The notes under the pieces are model-generated. The model had not been told where the DNA came from, searched no databases, and worked only from the letters and a program-made list of their open reading frames with translations. Source: Mesomycoplasma ovipneumoniae (GTDB lineage: Bacteria > Bacillota_I > Bacilli_A > Mycoplasmatales > Metamycoplasmataceae). From it: a stretch of DNA of 64,000 bases. The stretch's first letter is position 1. Every line of letters begins with the position of its first letter. Below, one piece after another: positions 1 through 15,590 of this stretch. The position numbers were made by a program, and so were the translations under genes. The DNA lies in contig NZ_CP124621.1 of the NCBI RefSeq assembly GCF_030012565.1, positions 310,001 to 374,000 of the forward strand. The letters are read 5' to 3'.

Positions 1-49
1 TTGGACTTTAAAGTTTTTCTTTAATTTTAGGGGGGTCCTTTAGTCGCTT

Positions 50-201
50 GAATTTTGCAAGTCAGAGGTCTGATCTAGCTTGGGTTTTTCTGTGTTTTCC
101 AGATTTTCTGACTCTCTGACTATTGCTGGTCGCTTGAATTTTGCAAGTCAGAATTCTGATCAAGCCCGGTTTTTTCTGTATTTTCCAGATTTTCTGGCTC
201 T
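50..201. repeat. Imperfect tandem duplication at the 3' end of secA
   Basis: Two imperfect copies of a unit of about 70-80 bp lie head to tail at roughly 51-118 and 131-200. Both begin with TCGCTTGAATTTTGCAAGTC and continue into a shared stretch ending in CCAGATTTTCTG. The secA stop (TAG, 120-122 on the minus strand) lies between them, so one unit codes for the SecA C-terminus and the other lies just downstream. A gain or loss of a unit would change the SecA tail. Confidence 0.75.
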
Positions 202-3095
202 TGTTGGGTGCTCTGTTCAGCACTGGCCATTTCTTTTTGCCTGTCAAGTTCTAACATTTTCATGATCGCATCCGGATCGTCTTTTACATCAAAAAAGAAG
301 TTTGAAGGTAAAAAGTCATCTTGATTATTTTGCTTGGTTTGGTTTTGCTGATCTGTCTCAAAAAAGTTCTCAGCGTTTTGGCCTGGCTCAGTTGCTGGCA
401 TTTCAGAGTCAATTTTGAGCTCTTTTTGGCCCAAAAGTTCAAGTTGTTCTTGATTCATTCTTAGCAAAATATTGCGTTTTTCATCAAGGGGCATATCTTC
501 TTTGAGATTAACAAGTTTATTGTTGGCAATTTGTCAGAGTTCAAATCCGCCGCTAGCATCGAGTCTTTGAATGTTATTATTTTTGAGTTGTTCGTAAATA
601 AATTCAGGCTGGGATTCTTTTTCAATTTGTTTTGCATAAGCAATTCGGTCTTCATTAGTTGCAATTAGCTGGGCAACGATGTGATCTGGGGTGTCAGACG
701 GATAAGAAATTGCGCTACCATCAGAAAGAATTGCCTGGACATATTCGATTTTTTCGGCATTAGAATTATTAAAAAGACCAACAATTGCCTGATAAGCTGA
801 CTCGGAAATTAAAATGTTAAATTTTGAAGTAGCCGATTCGGTAAAAATTTGGTAAGGATTTTTTTGGGAATACTGGACTAAATTTGCCGAAGAGCGAAGT
901 TTGTCAATTGTGTCAATATGATTTTGCCATTGATTATCAAGGACAGATAAAATTATGTGCCGCTCGGAGTCAAAATAGTTTTGGCCAATATTTTCTTTTA
1001 GTGTTGGCTGGAGAGTTTCAAAATAAATTTTATTTAGTTCCTGGACTAAAAAGTTGCTAAGTTCTTCAAAAGGGTATTTTTCCAGTCCGCTTTGGCCAAA
1101 ATCATAGCGAGTTATTCTTGAAAGGTTGTCATTTAAAAAATCAACTAAATTTTTATAGTGAATTTCTTGGTTTGGCAGCAAAATAAAGTCATAACCTAAA
1201 ATAACTTCAACAGTTCTAATGATCATCTTTTTAATATAGTGATCAAAATTGTCAATCTGGAGCAAAATATCGCGTTGAGTATAAATTAAATCACGCTGCT
1301 GGCGAATAACATCATCATAACTCAACACGGTTTTTCGCATATCAAAGTTAAAGCCTTCAATTTTTTTCTGGGCTGCTAGTAAAACTGAGTGAATATATTT
1401 TCCTTTAATTGCCCCAGCAGTTAGCCCGTAGGTGTCAAAAATTTGTTCAAAATTGGAAAAACGGCGCAATAACTGGTCTTGAAGGGAAATAAAAAATCTT
1501 GAGATACCAATATCACCTTGGCGACCAGCCCGACCACGAAGTTGGTTGTCAATTCTTCTTGATTCAGCCTTGTCTGTCCCTAAAATATAAAGTCCGCCAA
1601 GATCAATAACTCCAGGTTCAAGAATAATATCTGTTCCCCGACCGGCCATATTAGTTGCGATTGTTATTGCATTTTTACGGCCTGCTTTTGCGATAATTTC
1701 TGCCTCGAGTTGGTTTTGTTTTGCATTTAAAACTGTGTGAAACAGCCCTTTTTGGTTAAGCATTTCTGATAGAGTCTCAGAGTCAACAACCTGGGAGGTT
1801 CCAATTAGTATTGGCTGGCCAGTTTTATGAACTCGTTGGACTTCGGCGATAATTGCCTTATTTTTTTGCTCAATTGTGGCAAAAATTTCATCTTTTTCAT
1901 CGCGGCGCGCTAGTGGTTTATTGGTTGGAATAACATTGACGCGCATATTGTAAACATCGATAAATTCTTGCTCTTCGGTCTTTGCAGTTCCGGTCATTCC
2001 TGAGAGTTTTTTAAAAAGACGAAAAAAGTTTTGGTAAGTAATTGTTGCCAATGTTTTTGTCTCCGGTTCAATTTCAATTCCTTCTTTTGCCTGAAGGGCT
2101 TGCTGGAGACCTTCAGAATAAGATCTTCCGGCCATAATTCGCCCGGTAAATTGGTCAACAAGCTCGATTTTACCGTCTTGGACAATATATTCAACGTCTT
2201 TTTTCATTACCTTATTGGCGCGAAGGGCATTTTGAATTCGGTGTACAAGTTCAGAGTTTTCAATTTCATAAAGGTTGCGCAAACCAAAAAAAGCATTAGC
2301 TTTGTCAATACCTTTGTCATTCAATTTAATACCTTTTGTTTCTTGGTCGATATAAAAATCTTCATTTACAAGTGTATTTACAAATTGGTTGGCAGATAAA
2401 TACTGAGCTGGAAGGTTGGATTTTCCACCACTAATAATCAAAGGAGTTTTAGCCTCGTCAATTAAAATTGAATCAATTTCATCAATAAGGCAAAAATTTA
2501 GTCCTCTTTGAACTTTTTCAGCAGCACTATAGACCATGTTATCACGCAAATAGTCAAATCCTAATTCTGAATGAATTGAGTAGGTAATGTCTGCAGCGTA
2601 CATCATTCTTTTAGTTTCAGGATCCATTTGGGCTTTATTAATTCCAACAGAAAGACCTAAAAAATTATAAACTTTACCATTATCTTCAGCGTCCCGCTCA
2701 GATAGATATTCATTTACAGTTGAGACAATAACTCCTTGGCCTGAAAGTGCATTAAGATAAACTGGCGCAATTGAGGCAATTGTCTTACCTTCACCAGTTT
2801 TCATCTCAGCAACAGAACCCATGTCAAGAATTAGTCCACCAAGAATCTGGACGTCATATGGCGTTTTTCCAAGGATTCTTTTTGTTGCCTCGCGAGCCAC
2901 GGCAAAGGCATCAACCCGAATATCTTTGAGTTTTTCACCATTTGCGAGCCGCTTTTTGAGAACATTTGTCTGATTTGCAAGATCTTGATCGGTCATTGAA
3001 CCATAATAACCGCGCTTTTGGTTTATCTGCTTTAAAAGACGGTATGCAAGCCGTAGTTCTGAAGAAGTTTTAAAAAAATTGATAACCTTTTTCAT
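120..3095 (-). CDS. secA: Preprotein translocase ATPase SecA with Q/N/E-rich C-terminal extension
   Basis: SecA is the cytosolic ATPase that drives proteins through the SecYEG channel. The Walker A motif MKTGEGKT lies at about residues 98-105. It is followed by the DEID...ILIDEAKTPLIISG block, the ATNMAGRGTDI helicase motif and the QLRGRAGRQGD motif. Read with TGA as Trp, the frame does not end at GGFEL but continues through a TGA codon at 534-536 to TAG at 120-122. That gives 991 aa, against roughly 800-900 aa for typical SecA. The extra 140 or so residues are acidic and rich in Q, N and E, and I see no zinc-binding SecB-type tail. The ATG at 3095 is preceded by a GGGGGAAA Shine-Dalgarno sequence. 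A TATAAT box lies 55 bases upstream. Confidence 0.95.
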
Positions 3096-3150
3096 TAGAA
3101 TAGTTTCCCCCTTAATTTATTAACTCATTCTTTTCTTTTAACCGCTAAAA

Positions 3151-3156
3151 ATTATA
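3151..3156 (-). promoter_or_regulatory. -10 box of secA promoter
   Basis: ATTATA on the plus strand reads TATAAT on the minus strand, in the context GTGGTATAATTTTTAG. It lies about 55 bases upstream of the secA ATG. There is no strong -35 box, as is usual in mycoplasmas. Confidence 0.5.
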
Positions 3157-3477
3157 CCACATTTTTTAATATAATATATAATTTATTTTTATTTTATTTA
3201 TTAGGGCGGTTTTTGGCTTGGGTAGTTTTGATACTAGTCTTACTACGGACGCAGAAAATGCCTTAATTTTAGCATATTTTTGAATAAAAAGGAAAAAATA
3301 ATTTTCTTTTTGGTATAATTTTACTATTTATGAAAATTATAATTTAAAAAAATAGGAGAAAATCATTCGTTAGTCAAAAAAATAATTTATAATATATTTG
3401 GAAATTCAAACAACCTGCAAAAAAAAAAAAAAGGATAATTAAGTATTTCAAAAATAAAAAAAATTAATTTTTTTTGG

Positions 3478-3483
3478 TATAAT
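3478..3483 (+). promoter_or_regulatory. -10 box of P146, implying a leaderless or near-leaderless mRNA
   Basis: TATAAT ends only 10 bases before the P146 ATG at 3494. A transcript starting the usual 6-8 bases after the -10 box would have almost no 5' leader and no room for a Shine-Dalgarno sequence. None is seen in the 10 bases before the ATG. Confidence 0.55.
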
Positions 3484-3493
3484 TTTTTACATT

Positions 3494-7810
<4,317 letters not shown>

Positions 7811-7934
7811 TCAATAATTAATTAACATTGTTAATTTGTTAATAATAAATATTAATAAATTTAAATTAAGTCTTTAGTTATTAAATAGCTAACTTAAATT
7901 AAAAAAGTATACTAAAAAAACCTGGAGGGGTTTT

Positions 7935-10900
7935 ATGCAAAAGAATAAGGCAAAAATATTAATTGGTAGTGCCGCTGCAATTGTACTAATGTTGACGGTC
8001 TTTGGAACTGTCGCCGGACTTGCTGCTAAAACTAGATATCGCGGAGTTAATCCTACCCAAGGTGTTGTTAGTCAGCTCGGGCTAATTGATTCGGTAAGTT
8101 TTAAACCAAGCGTTGCTCACTTTACGAGCGATTATAAAACTGTTAAACAAGCACTTTTAGGGGACAAAACTTTTAATGCTAGCAGCACTGAATTTAGTGA
8201 CTTTGCATCAAAATTCAATTTTTTAACTAATAATGGCCGTAGTGTTCTGGCAATTCCAAACAAATACAAAGTTGTTATTGAAAAATTTGAAGCCCAAGAT
8301 GAACAACAACGGTTTTTCCTTTCCTTTCATTTGGAAGAAACTCTTGAAGACAAAAATGTTGCCCGCTCGGCAACAAAATCAATTTACCTTTCAGTAGTTG
8401 ATGCCCCAAAGGCAGCACTAGCTCAATTTAGCGATATTGTTGACTCAAATTTTGCTAATTTGACTCCTAGTCCACTTAGTCATTTTTCCTCAAGTTCAGT
8501 TAAACCTTTGAGTCTAACTCGTGCTGATGATTTTGCAAAAACATTAAATCAATTTGAGACATTAGAGGAATTTGAATCTCATTTAAGCAAATTTTTCGAC
8601 ATCCAAGCAATTAAGGCAAAAATTCGTCTTGAAGCCCAAGGTTTTGGTTTTGCCAAAGGTGACTTAGAAGAACCTTTTGTATTTAGTTTTGTTAAAAATC
8701 CGCAAAGTCCAAATGAGTGAGCAACAAGTCTAAATCAACAAGTCCCTGCGGTTCGTTTATATTTAAAAACTGAATTTGGGCCTCAGGCAAAAGCAACACT
8801 AGCAAACTATAAACATAAAGATGAGTCATTTTTAACTTCAATTGATTTAATGGCAAGTGATAAGTCTACTTTATTTGCTAATACAAAAGATCTAAGCGAT
8901 CAACTCGATGTTAATTTACTTGATGCTTCTGATTATTATATTGATCCAGATAAGCCTCAAGTTGACCCGACAACCGGAGTTTTACTTCCTTCTTCACTTA
9001 GTTTGTTTCAACGTGATGTATTAAGAAGAGCTTCTGATAATTCAGTTGATAAATTTTCTTTGTTTCGTTATGATGCAATTAATTTTTATAAACAACTCCA
9101 AGAACTTGTAAGCAAGCCTAGTGCAATTAAAGATATAATTGATGCAAGCTTAACACGTGGTCTGACTTTTTCTTTTGGTAAATATGATTTACTTTTTGAT
9201 AATTTACGCGAGCATCTTGATTATGACTTTTTAGTTTCAAATGCTAAAATTCGTCAAAATTCACTTTCAGGCAAATTATTTATTGAACTGCCAATTAAAA
9301 TTAAGCTAAAATCATCAATTTTTGGCGACACTGGCGAAAATATTAAAACTATTTTGGAAAAAACTGTAAGTTTTAAACTTGATAATTTCCGTGATCAAAA
9401 AATCGAAGATGCCCTAGCTAGTCTTTATCCTGAGCTTAGCGAGCAACTAAAACAATTAAAAGACGCCCAAAGCACCCAAGAAGTCGCCCAACAACTAGCC
9501 GCTACTTCGCCAATTCAGTCACAATGAGCTAGTCAAACCCAAGGTGCAACCAAACAAAATCCTTATGATATTAGACCAGGTGCTCCAAAGTCTTATTTAC
9601 TTTCAAAATACGAAATTAAGCAATTAATTGACCAAGGAGATTATAAAAAACTAATTAGTCTCTTTAGTGATCCAAATTCTTACAATATTGATTTTAAATT
9701 AGGTTCAACTCTGCAAAGTCAAAACATACAAGTTCCTAGTGACAAAGAAATATCTAATTTAAATGCAACAATCGACTCAGCTCAGGCTTTAAAAAATGCT
9801 GATATTTATTCAGTTTCGACTTCTGCATTTAAAAATCGTGCTTCTTTATTTGCTTATTTCCGTTACCTTTTATCATTAGAACCTAAAGAGGCAATCAAAA
9901 AACTTGTTAATATTGGAACCCAAATGGGTCTTGAATTTGAAGGCTACCAAGACTTACCGCTAAATCCAACCTTAGAAGACTTAGCAAAAGTAAAAATTAA
10001 AACCAAATTTGATGACTATGAGCACTCCCAAGATTTTCTAAGTGAGCAAGATGCCGACCAAAACCAAGACGATTTTGCGGGAACAAAATTCGGACTCAAG
10101 CTTCTTGATTTTAATGGTTATTTTGCTAATGACATTACAAGCCCAAATCAAGGAATGGCTTTATTTTTACCAGCAAGTCTAGATCCTAATCAAACTCAGT
10201 CAACTTCAGCTGGTTCAGGTTCAACTACAACCCAAACTCAAGACTGAAAAGCTGAAATTACTAAAAAACTTGTTAGTGATAAAAACCAGTTAGCAAGTCT
10301 ACCTTTTGCAATTTGAGACAGAATTATTGGTCAAGAAAAACAACAAGAAAAAGATAAAAAACTAACATACAAAATTCTTAAAAACTACCAAGAAGCAATT
10401 AAAATTGCCAAACAACCAGCTTTTTGAAATACACTAGATACTGATAATAATCCTCAAGTTCCTTTTAAAGATCAGAATTTTAGTAAAATCTCAACTCTTA
10501 GTGATTTAGTTTTTGCCTTTTATACTCAGGCAGCCTTAGCTAATAATTGAAATGAATATCAAGACTCAGGAGCACGTCCTTCAATTAAATTTGAAATTGA
10601 AGAAGATACTGCAACCTCTAAAGATCAAGGTAATATAATTGGTCTAAAAATCAAATATGTTGTTGGCTTTGATGATAATGCTGGCAAATTTGTTGATGAT
10701 GTAATTGCCTCAAGTCCGCAGACAATTTTTGTTCGCACCTCAGGGCAGTCAGAAGCTGAAGTAAAACAAAAAAATAATTTAGACCAAATGGTCGAAGATG
10801 CTCCCCTTTCAAGTCAGTCCTTAATTCTTGATGCTGAAAAATTTGGTCATTTACAAATTCTTGCTAATTCAATTTATGACAAGAAAAAACCAAAAACAGA

Positions 10901-13409
10901 AGAAGAAACAGTTAAGCCAAATGATTCAGGTATCCGTTGAATTGATGACAAAGTTCCTGGTCAGCCGCGTCCAGAGGTAAAAAGACCTGAAATCAATCAA
11001 GATGAATTTTTCAAAGGCAAATTAAAACCAGTTGCCGTACAAGTTTCAACTTTCTCTTCTCTAGACGAGAGTCCTTATTTTGCGACTCCTTTCCAGGACA
11101 GTCCTCCGGCTAGTCCAGCTCCTGACTCAACATCTGAGAGCACAAATGAAGACTTACAAAGTCTAAAACAAAAACTCGAAATTCTTTTGGGTCAACAATT
11201 TAGTGATTATTTTAATAAACTTGATCCAAACATTAGTTTTGAAATTGATTCAGTCAAAGAAATCTCACCGAATGTCTACAGTGTTAGTCTTTCCTTAGTA
11301 AAAAATGTTGTGGACGGAAATACAACAACCAGAGTAAAATCAGACAAGAGCCTAAGTCTGATAGTCCACAAACAACAAGACAACATTCCTGAACTAGCAA
11401 AGACTCCTGAGGTTTCAAATACTTCCTGAGCTAAACAGTATAGTCCAGACCAGCCACTAGCTAATTCAACAACAATAACTCTAGAATTTAAAAACCCAAT
11501 ACCGCTTGAAAATGGTCAACCAACAAGTCAGTGGTTGTCTTCAGTGCCGGTGACAATTCATCCAGCTGAATTAGCTTTGAGTCCGCTGCAGCCGGTGATA
11601 GCTCCTGAGTTGAAAAATTCAAAATTGGCGGTCCTTCCAAAAAGATATACTTTCTTTCTTGCTGCAAAAGGTAATAATAGCATCAACACAAAACTTACTG
11701 ATGCCCAAAAAGTAACTAGAGAAGCATCTAAAATTGAAGTTAAAAATCCAGAATTAATTACTTCTTCGCCACTTTCGATCCCAAATCCACAGCATCAATT
11801 AGTTCAACTAACCTTAAATCCATTACTTAACCAAAGTGTTGTTGATTTTAAAATAAGCGATCTAAAGGTAGAATCTCCGACAAAGTTATCATTTAGTCTT
11901 GAAAGTAGCGATATAAAACGTTTAATTAATGCCCCTATTGAAATAGCAAACGTTTCCTCTGCTTCTTCTACAGAGGAAGAAAAATCTCAACCTGAGACTA
12001 ACCAGCAACCAATATCTAACATTGTAAAAATTAAACCTAAACTAGTCTTACAAGGAGCAGTTGGTGTTCCTTGAAGCACAATAAAAAAACCCGCTAAGTT
12101 CTCAAAGCACCTTAACCTAAATGATAAATGATTTGAAGATCTAATCCCGCAATGATCAAAAAAAGATGCACATACGCTAAAAGCCCAAGTTTTCCCTGAG
12201 TTCGGTAAAAATGGTAGAGCCGCCACAATCCATGGTAATACATTCCGTAGTTGAGCCAATATTAATGACCCACTTTACCAGCTACTCGTAAAAGACCCTG
12301 CTCAAGATCTTTCCGCTCTCTCCGTAAAAGTCTTTGACCCTTCAGGTTACTTAAACCAAAGATTAGCTATAGGAGAAAGCAAAACTCCAACCACTAACCT
12401 TAATTTATATTCATACCAACTTAATAAAACAAAAGAAGATAAAGTTAGAAAAGGATGAACAAATGTTCACCCAAATCAATTTGTTAGTCCAGGTGAAAAC
12501 TTCAGACTTACTAATGATTATTTAAATATTATTTTAAACCAACCAACAAAAGTTACTTACTATAGTGCAAGTGATTTTGTTAATAATCTATTTAATGATC
12601 CTGACAAAAAAGATACTGATCCTCAAGACAAATACACAAAAACTGTTAAAGAAAAAGTAGGAGCTAATGCTGTTGACTGAGGAACTGCTTATTTGAACTT
12701 TTGGTATCCAAAAGAATTAATTCAGCAACAATCAAACATTATTAGTGCTAATTTAACTGATTTATTATTTGTTAATCCTGATGAACTAACAAACAACGAA
12801 AAGATGATTGCTCCTAATTTAGTTAATTGGTGGCCTAATTTCCGAAATTCAGAAACTCCATTTATTAAAACAACTGAAAATAAAGAGGCAAAAGAGAAAG
12901 TTCTTCAAAATCCACTTGGTTGAACCCAAGTTCAGGATGGCGGATTTGGCCTTCGGGTAAGAAAAACTTTATTTAATCGTGATACTCGTACATTTACACT
13001 AACAACTAATATTCCAGTTCCTACCCAAGATTATTCAGCTGTTAAAGATACTGATGACTGACGTTTTGTTTTCCAAAACGATAGTGGTCAAATTGCAATG
13101 CTTAAAGCAACTCGATTAACTAAAGAAAACAATCCTGATTATAAAGATAATGGCGCAGTTCAGTTTCAGACAGTTATTCCTGATCATTTCTTTACTTCAA
13201 ATGTAAGATTTGTGGGAATATTCAAACAAGAAGATCAAAAACTACAATGACTACCAATTGCCGATACTGAATATATTATCGATGACCGTTATTTTGGCAA
13301 CATTACCACTGATAAGCTTAACTTAGCAAACGCAAATGCCCGTGGTCTTACTAACAATGCTTTTGGAGAAATCTTCAAAGAATTTAACATTCACAAACCA
13401 AAAAAATAA
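7935..13409 (+). CDS. P135-like adhesin (P102 paralogue family), copy A, intact
   Basis: Copy A encodes 1824 aa with many TGA-Trp codons and no frameshift. The ATG is preceded by a strong Shine-Dalgarno sequence (GGAGGGG, 6 bases upstream). A hydrophobic segment at about residues 8-31 follows a short basic N-terminus, as in exported mycoplasma adhesins. The gene follows P146 by 124 bases and is probably co-transcribed, although a TATACT-like box lies upstream. The N-terminal 1100 or so residues are nearly the same as copy C. From about residue 1190 the copies diverge, with a variable block around 1210-1380. It is longer than I would expect for a 135-kDa protein, so P135-like refers to family and position, not exact size. 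I infer a surface, proteolytically processed adhesin. Confidence 0.8.
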
Positions 13410-13431
13410 CTAAATTTTAATTAAACAAATT

Positions 13432-13466
13432 AATTACCCCTTTGGTTGAAACTCAAAGGGGTAATT
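13432..13466 (+). terminator. Rho-independent terminator after copy A
   Basis: AATTACCCCTTT pairs with AAAGGGGTAATT across an 11-base loop and is followed by a T/A-rich tail. Related hairpins follow copies B (minus strand, near 15538-15566) and C (24898-24935). Confidence 0.8.
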
Positions 13467-13484
13467 TATTATTTTAAATTAACT

Positions 13485-13515
13485 TTTGCAAAAAAATGCC
13501 TGGTCTAAGAAAAAA
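13485..13515 (+). repeat. 5' stub of repeat element R, cut off by the IS
   Basis: Here CTTTTGCAAAAAAATGCCTGG is followed by TCTAAGAAAAAA, the left end of the R element seen whole at 24955 and 45356. The IS terminus begins directly after it. The inverted counterpart lies downstream of copy B at about 15475-15520. Confidence 0.65.
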
Positions 13516-13516
13516 T

Positions 13517-15460
13517 CCCGAGTTCCCCAGTTTCATAAGGTAATTTTAACCCAAGTTTCCCAGTTTCATAAGGTAATTTTAAAAAAGCATCTGGTTTTAG
13601 GCAGTTTTTTAAGTTTTTTGGTAAAAGTTAGTTACAATTTTTTTTACCGATTTATTAAGATATCAAAGTAAAAATCATACCTATTTCAAATATTCGGATC
13701 ACCAGGAACGCCTTCGCGATTTTTAAATGTTATTTGCTGATCTAAAGTGTTAAATTCAACCCTTTGTCTTAATTTTTGCAACATCGTTACTAGACCAACT
13801 TCAGTTAATTGATTGTTTTCAAATAATTTGTTATCACTAATATGTTTGTTAATTTTAAATATTATAGTTTTTAAAATAACTAGTGAGATAAAACACAAAA
13901 GAATGTGAGCTAGGATATGCTCGTCAATTCTTAAAAATACAGGCCGAATATTCAATAAACCTTTTAGACTTCTAAAATTAGCTTCAATATTTTTCTGTTT
14001 TTGGTATTTTTCAACTATGTCTAAGACATTCGAATTTAGTATATTTGTTTCATAAACATAGTAGCCATCAAATTGTTTGTCTTTGTCAATTTTGCTTTGA
14101 TCCAATTGAAATTTCATGTTTGAAATTTCCTTAAAATATTTAGGTTTTTACCAAACAATTTGTTTACCTCGATAAAACCGTCTTTATTTTGTTTTTTAAT
14201 AAAACTTTGGATTTGCTCTTCACGAGCTTTTCTGTCTTTTATTGCTCTTTTTGTGCTATAAGTAATAATTCTTCTTCTAATATTTTCGGTGAATCTTTTA
14301 TTTTTATATGATGAATAAAATTCTTCTTTTTTATACTTAAAATCCGCACTTACATTAACATAATCGCTTGGATCTAGTAAATAATTTTTGAATTTTTGAG
14401 TTCCTACCTTTGAGCGATAAGAAATAATGAAATTATAGTTTCTAGATTCAAGAAATCGAATATTTGCGGCAGTGGACATGCCGCGATCAGCGATTATTGT
14501 CATATTTTTGATATTATATTTGGATTCAACATCTAAAACAAAGGGGATTAATGTACTAGAATCGCCGGTATTTCCTTTAAAAACTTTAATATGAAAAGGA
14601 ATACCATTTTTATCACACGCCAAGCCAATGACAATTTGATCTTCTTTGAATTTAGCATCTTTAGAATAGCCAGGAATTCTTAATCCATTTCTTTCAAATG
14701 TCTCAAAATAGATTGTTGATGAATCAAAATAAAATTCACTGTCCCTTTTTCCAAGTTCGCTTATAACCATTTTGTTGACACTATTTAAAAGCTGATTTTG
14801 TGACTCAAAGACAAGATCTAAGAGTCTATAAAAGCTATTTTTGGAAGCATTTATTTAATTTGAGTAGTCATCCTTTTTATCAAAAGCATTAATAATGCTG
14901 CCAGGGTCAGTAATTCGCTTTGAAATTAAGTAGTTAAAAATTTCTTTCATATTTTTATGTCTACTTTTAGGAAGTGATTCAAAAATATTGTGCTTTTCAA
15001 TAAGTTTTTCAATTAATTCACCACCAACAAAAACCGAACTTTCGATTATGCTTGATTTTTTAATAGAATCAAGTAAAATAGTCTTGACTTTATCCTTGTC
15101 ATCTAAATTTGAAAATAATTTCAATTTTTCTCTGATAATTTGAATAGCATTTGGATTAATTTTTTCCAAATTCCGCTCATTTCCTAAACTAAATCAACGT
15201 TTTGCACCTTTGCCATAACCTTGTGTTCAGCCAACATATTTGTATGGTTTATCTTTTGAAGATCCTCAAACATTAAATAAAACCATCTTTATTTTGTTTT
15301 TTCATAATTTATAATTATACCATAAAATTATTTAAAATGATAGTAAATGCTAGTAATAAAAATTAAGGTTTTAAAATCAAAAAACACGGATTTACCGGTG
15401 TTTTTTCATATTTAGATTCACTAAAAAGCGAATTTTTGCCTTAAAACTGGGAAACTCGGG
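13517..15460. mobile_element. IS1634/IS4-type insertion sequence, degenerate
   Basis: This 1944-bp element is bounded by CCCGAGTTCCCCAGTTT on the left and AAACTGGGAAACTCGGG on the right. These are terminal inverted repeats with one mismatch. It contains a transposase on the minus strand that fills most of its length. The left end is itself doubled: a unit of about 33 bp with AGTTTCCCAGTTTCATAAGG recurs near 13519 and 13552. It sits at the centre of the copy A/copy B inverted repeat, so its two flanks are reverse complements of each other and no direct target duplication can be read. Family assignment rests on the transposase. Confidence 0.85.
13686..15305 (-). pseudogene. IS1634/IS4-family DDE transposase, disrupted
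   Basis: The transposase has the DDE signature in order. A first Asp lies in FDSSTIYFE, a second in IIADRGM, and the Glu helix is NIEANFRSLKGLLNIRPVF near the C-terminus, which ends GVPGDPNI. Three lesions are visible. (1) After the ATG at 15305 the frame stops within ten codons unless one T is removed near 15277. (2) An in-frame TAA lies at 14855-14857. (3) There is a frameshift near 14145, where adding one A to a five-A run restores a frame ending ...KEISN into the C-terminal ATG at 14117. The sum of lesions argues for a dead copy rather than programmed frameshifting. A TATAAT box lies just upstream of 15305. Confidence 0.85.
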
Positions 15461-15537
15461 AAGAAGTTTAATTATAATTAAATTTTTTCTTAGACCAGGC
15501 ATTTTTTTGCAAAAGTTAAATTTTAAAATAATAAAAA

Positions 15538-15566
15538 TCCCCTTTGGTTGAAACTCAAAGGGGAAA
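15538..15566 (-). terminator. Terminator-like hairpin after copy B
   Basis: On the minus strand CCCCTTTGAGTTTCAACCAAAGGGG is followed by a T-rich run. It is the counterpart of the copy A terminator. Confidence 0.7.
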
Positions 15567-15590
15567 TTATTTTATTTAATTAAAATTTAG

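Larger units (their letters stand above)
3096..3493. other. Intergenic region between secA and P146 with repeated promoter-like blocks
   Basis: This divergent intergenic region holds no recognisable gene. It contains the secA -10 box, a 14-base A run (3419-3432), and two similar blocks in which a T-rich stretch plus GGTATAATTTT is followed within about 10 bases by an ATG. These blocks lie at 3307-3332 and 3470-3496. The first ATG (3330) opens only a five-codon frame. The second is the P146 start. Confidence 0.6.

Noticed and set aside
534..536. End of SecA at GGFEL
   Set aside because: The codon is TGA. The frame goes on for 138 residues to TAG at 120.
13686..15305. Programmed frameshifting of the IS transposase
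   Set aside because: There are three separate lesions, including a plain in-frame TAA, and no slippery site with a downstream structure was recognised.
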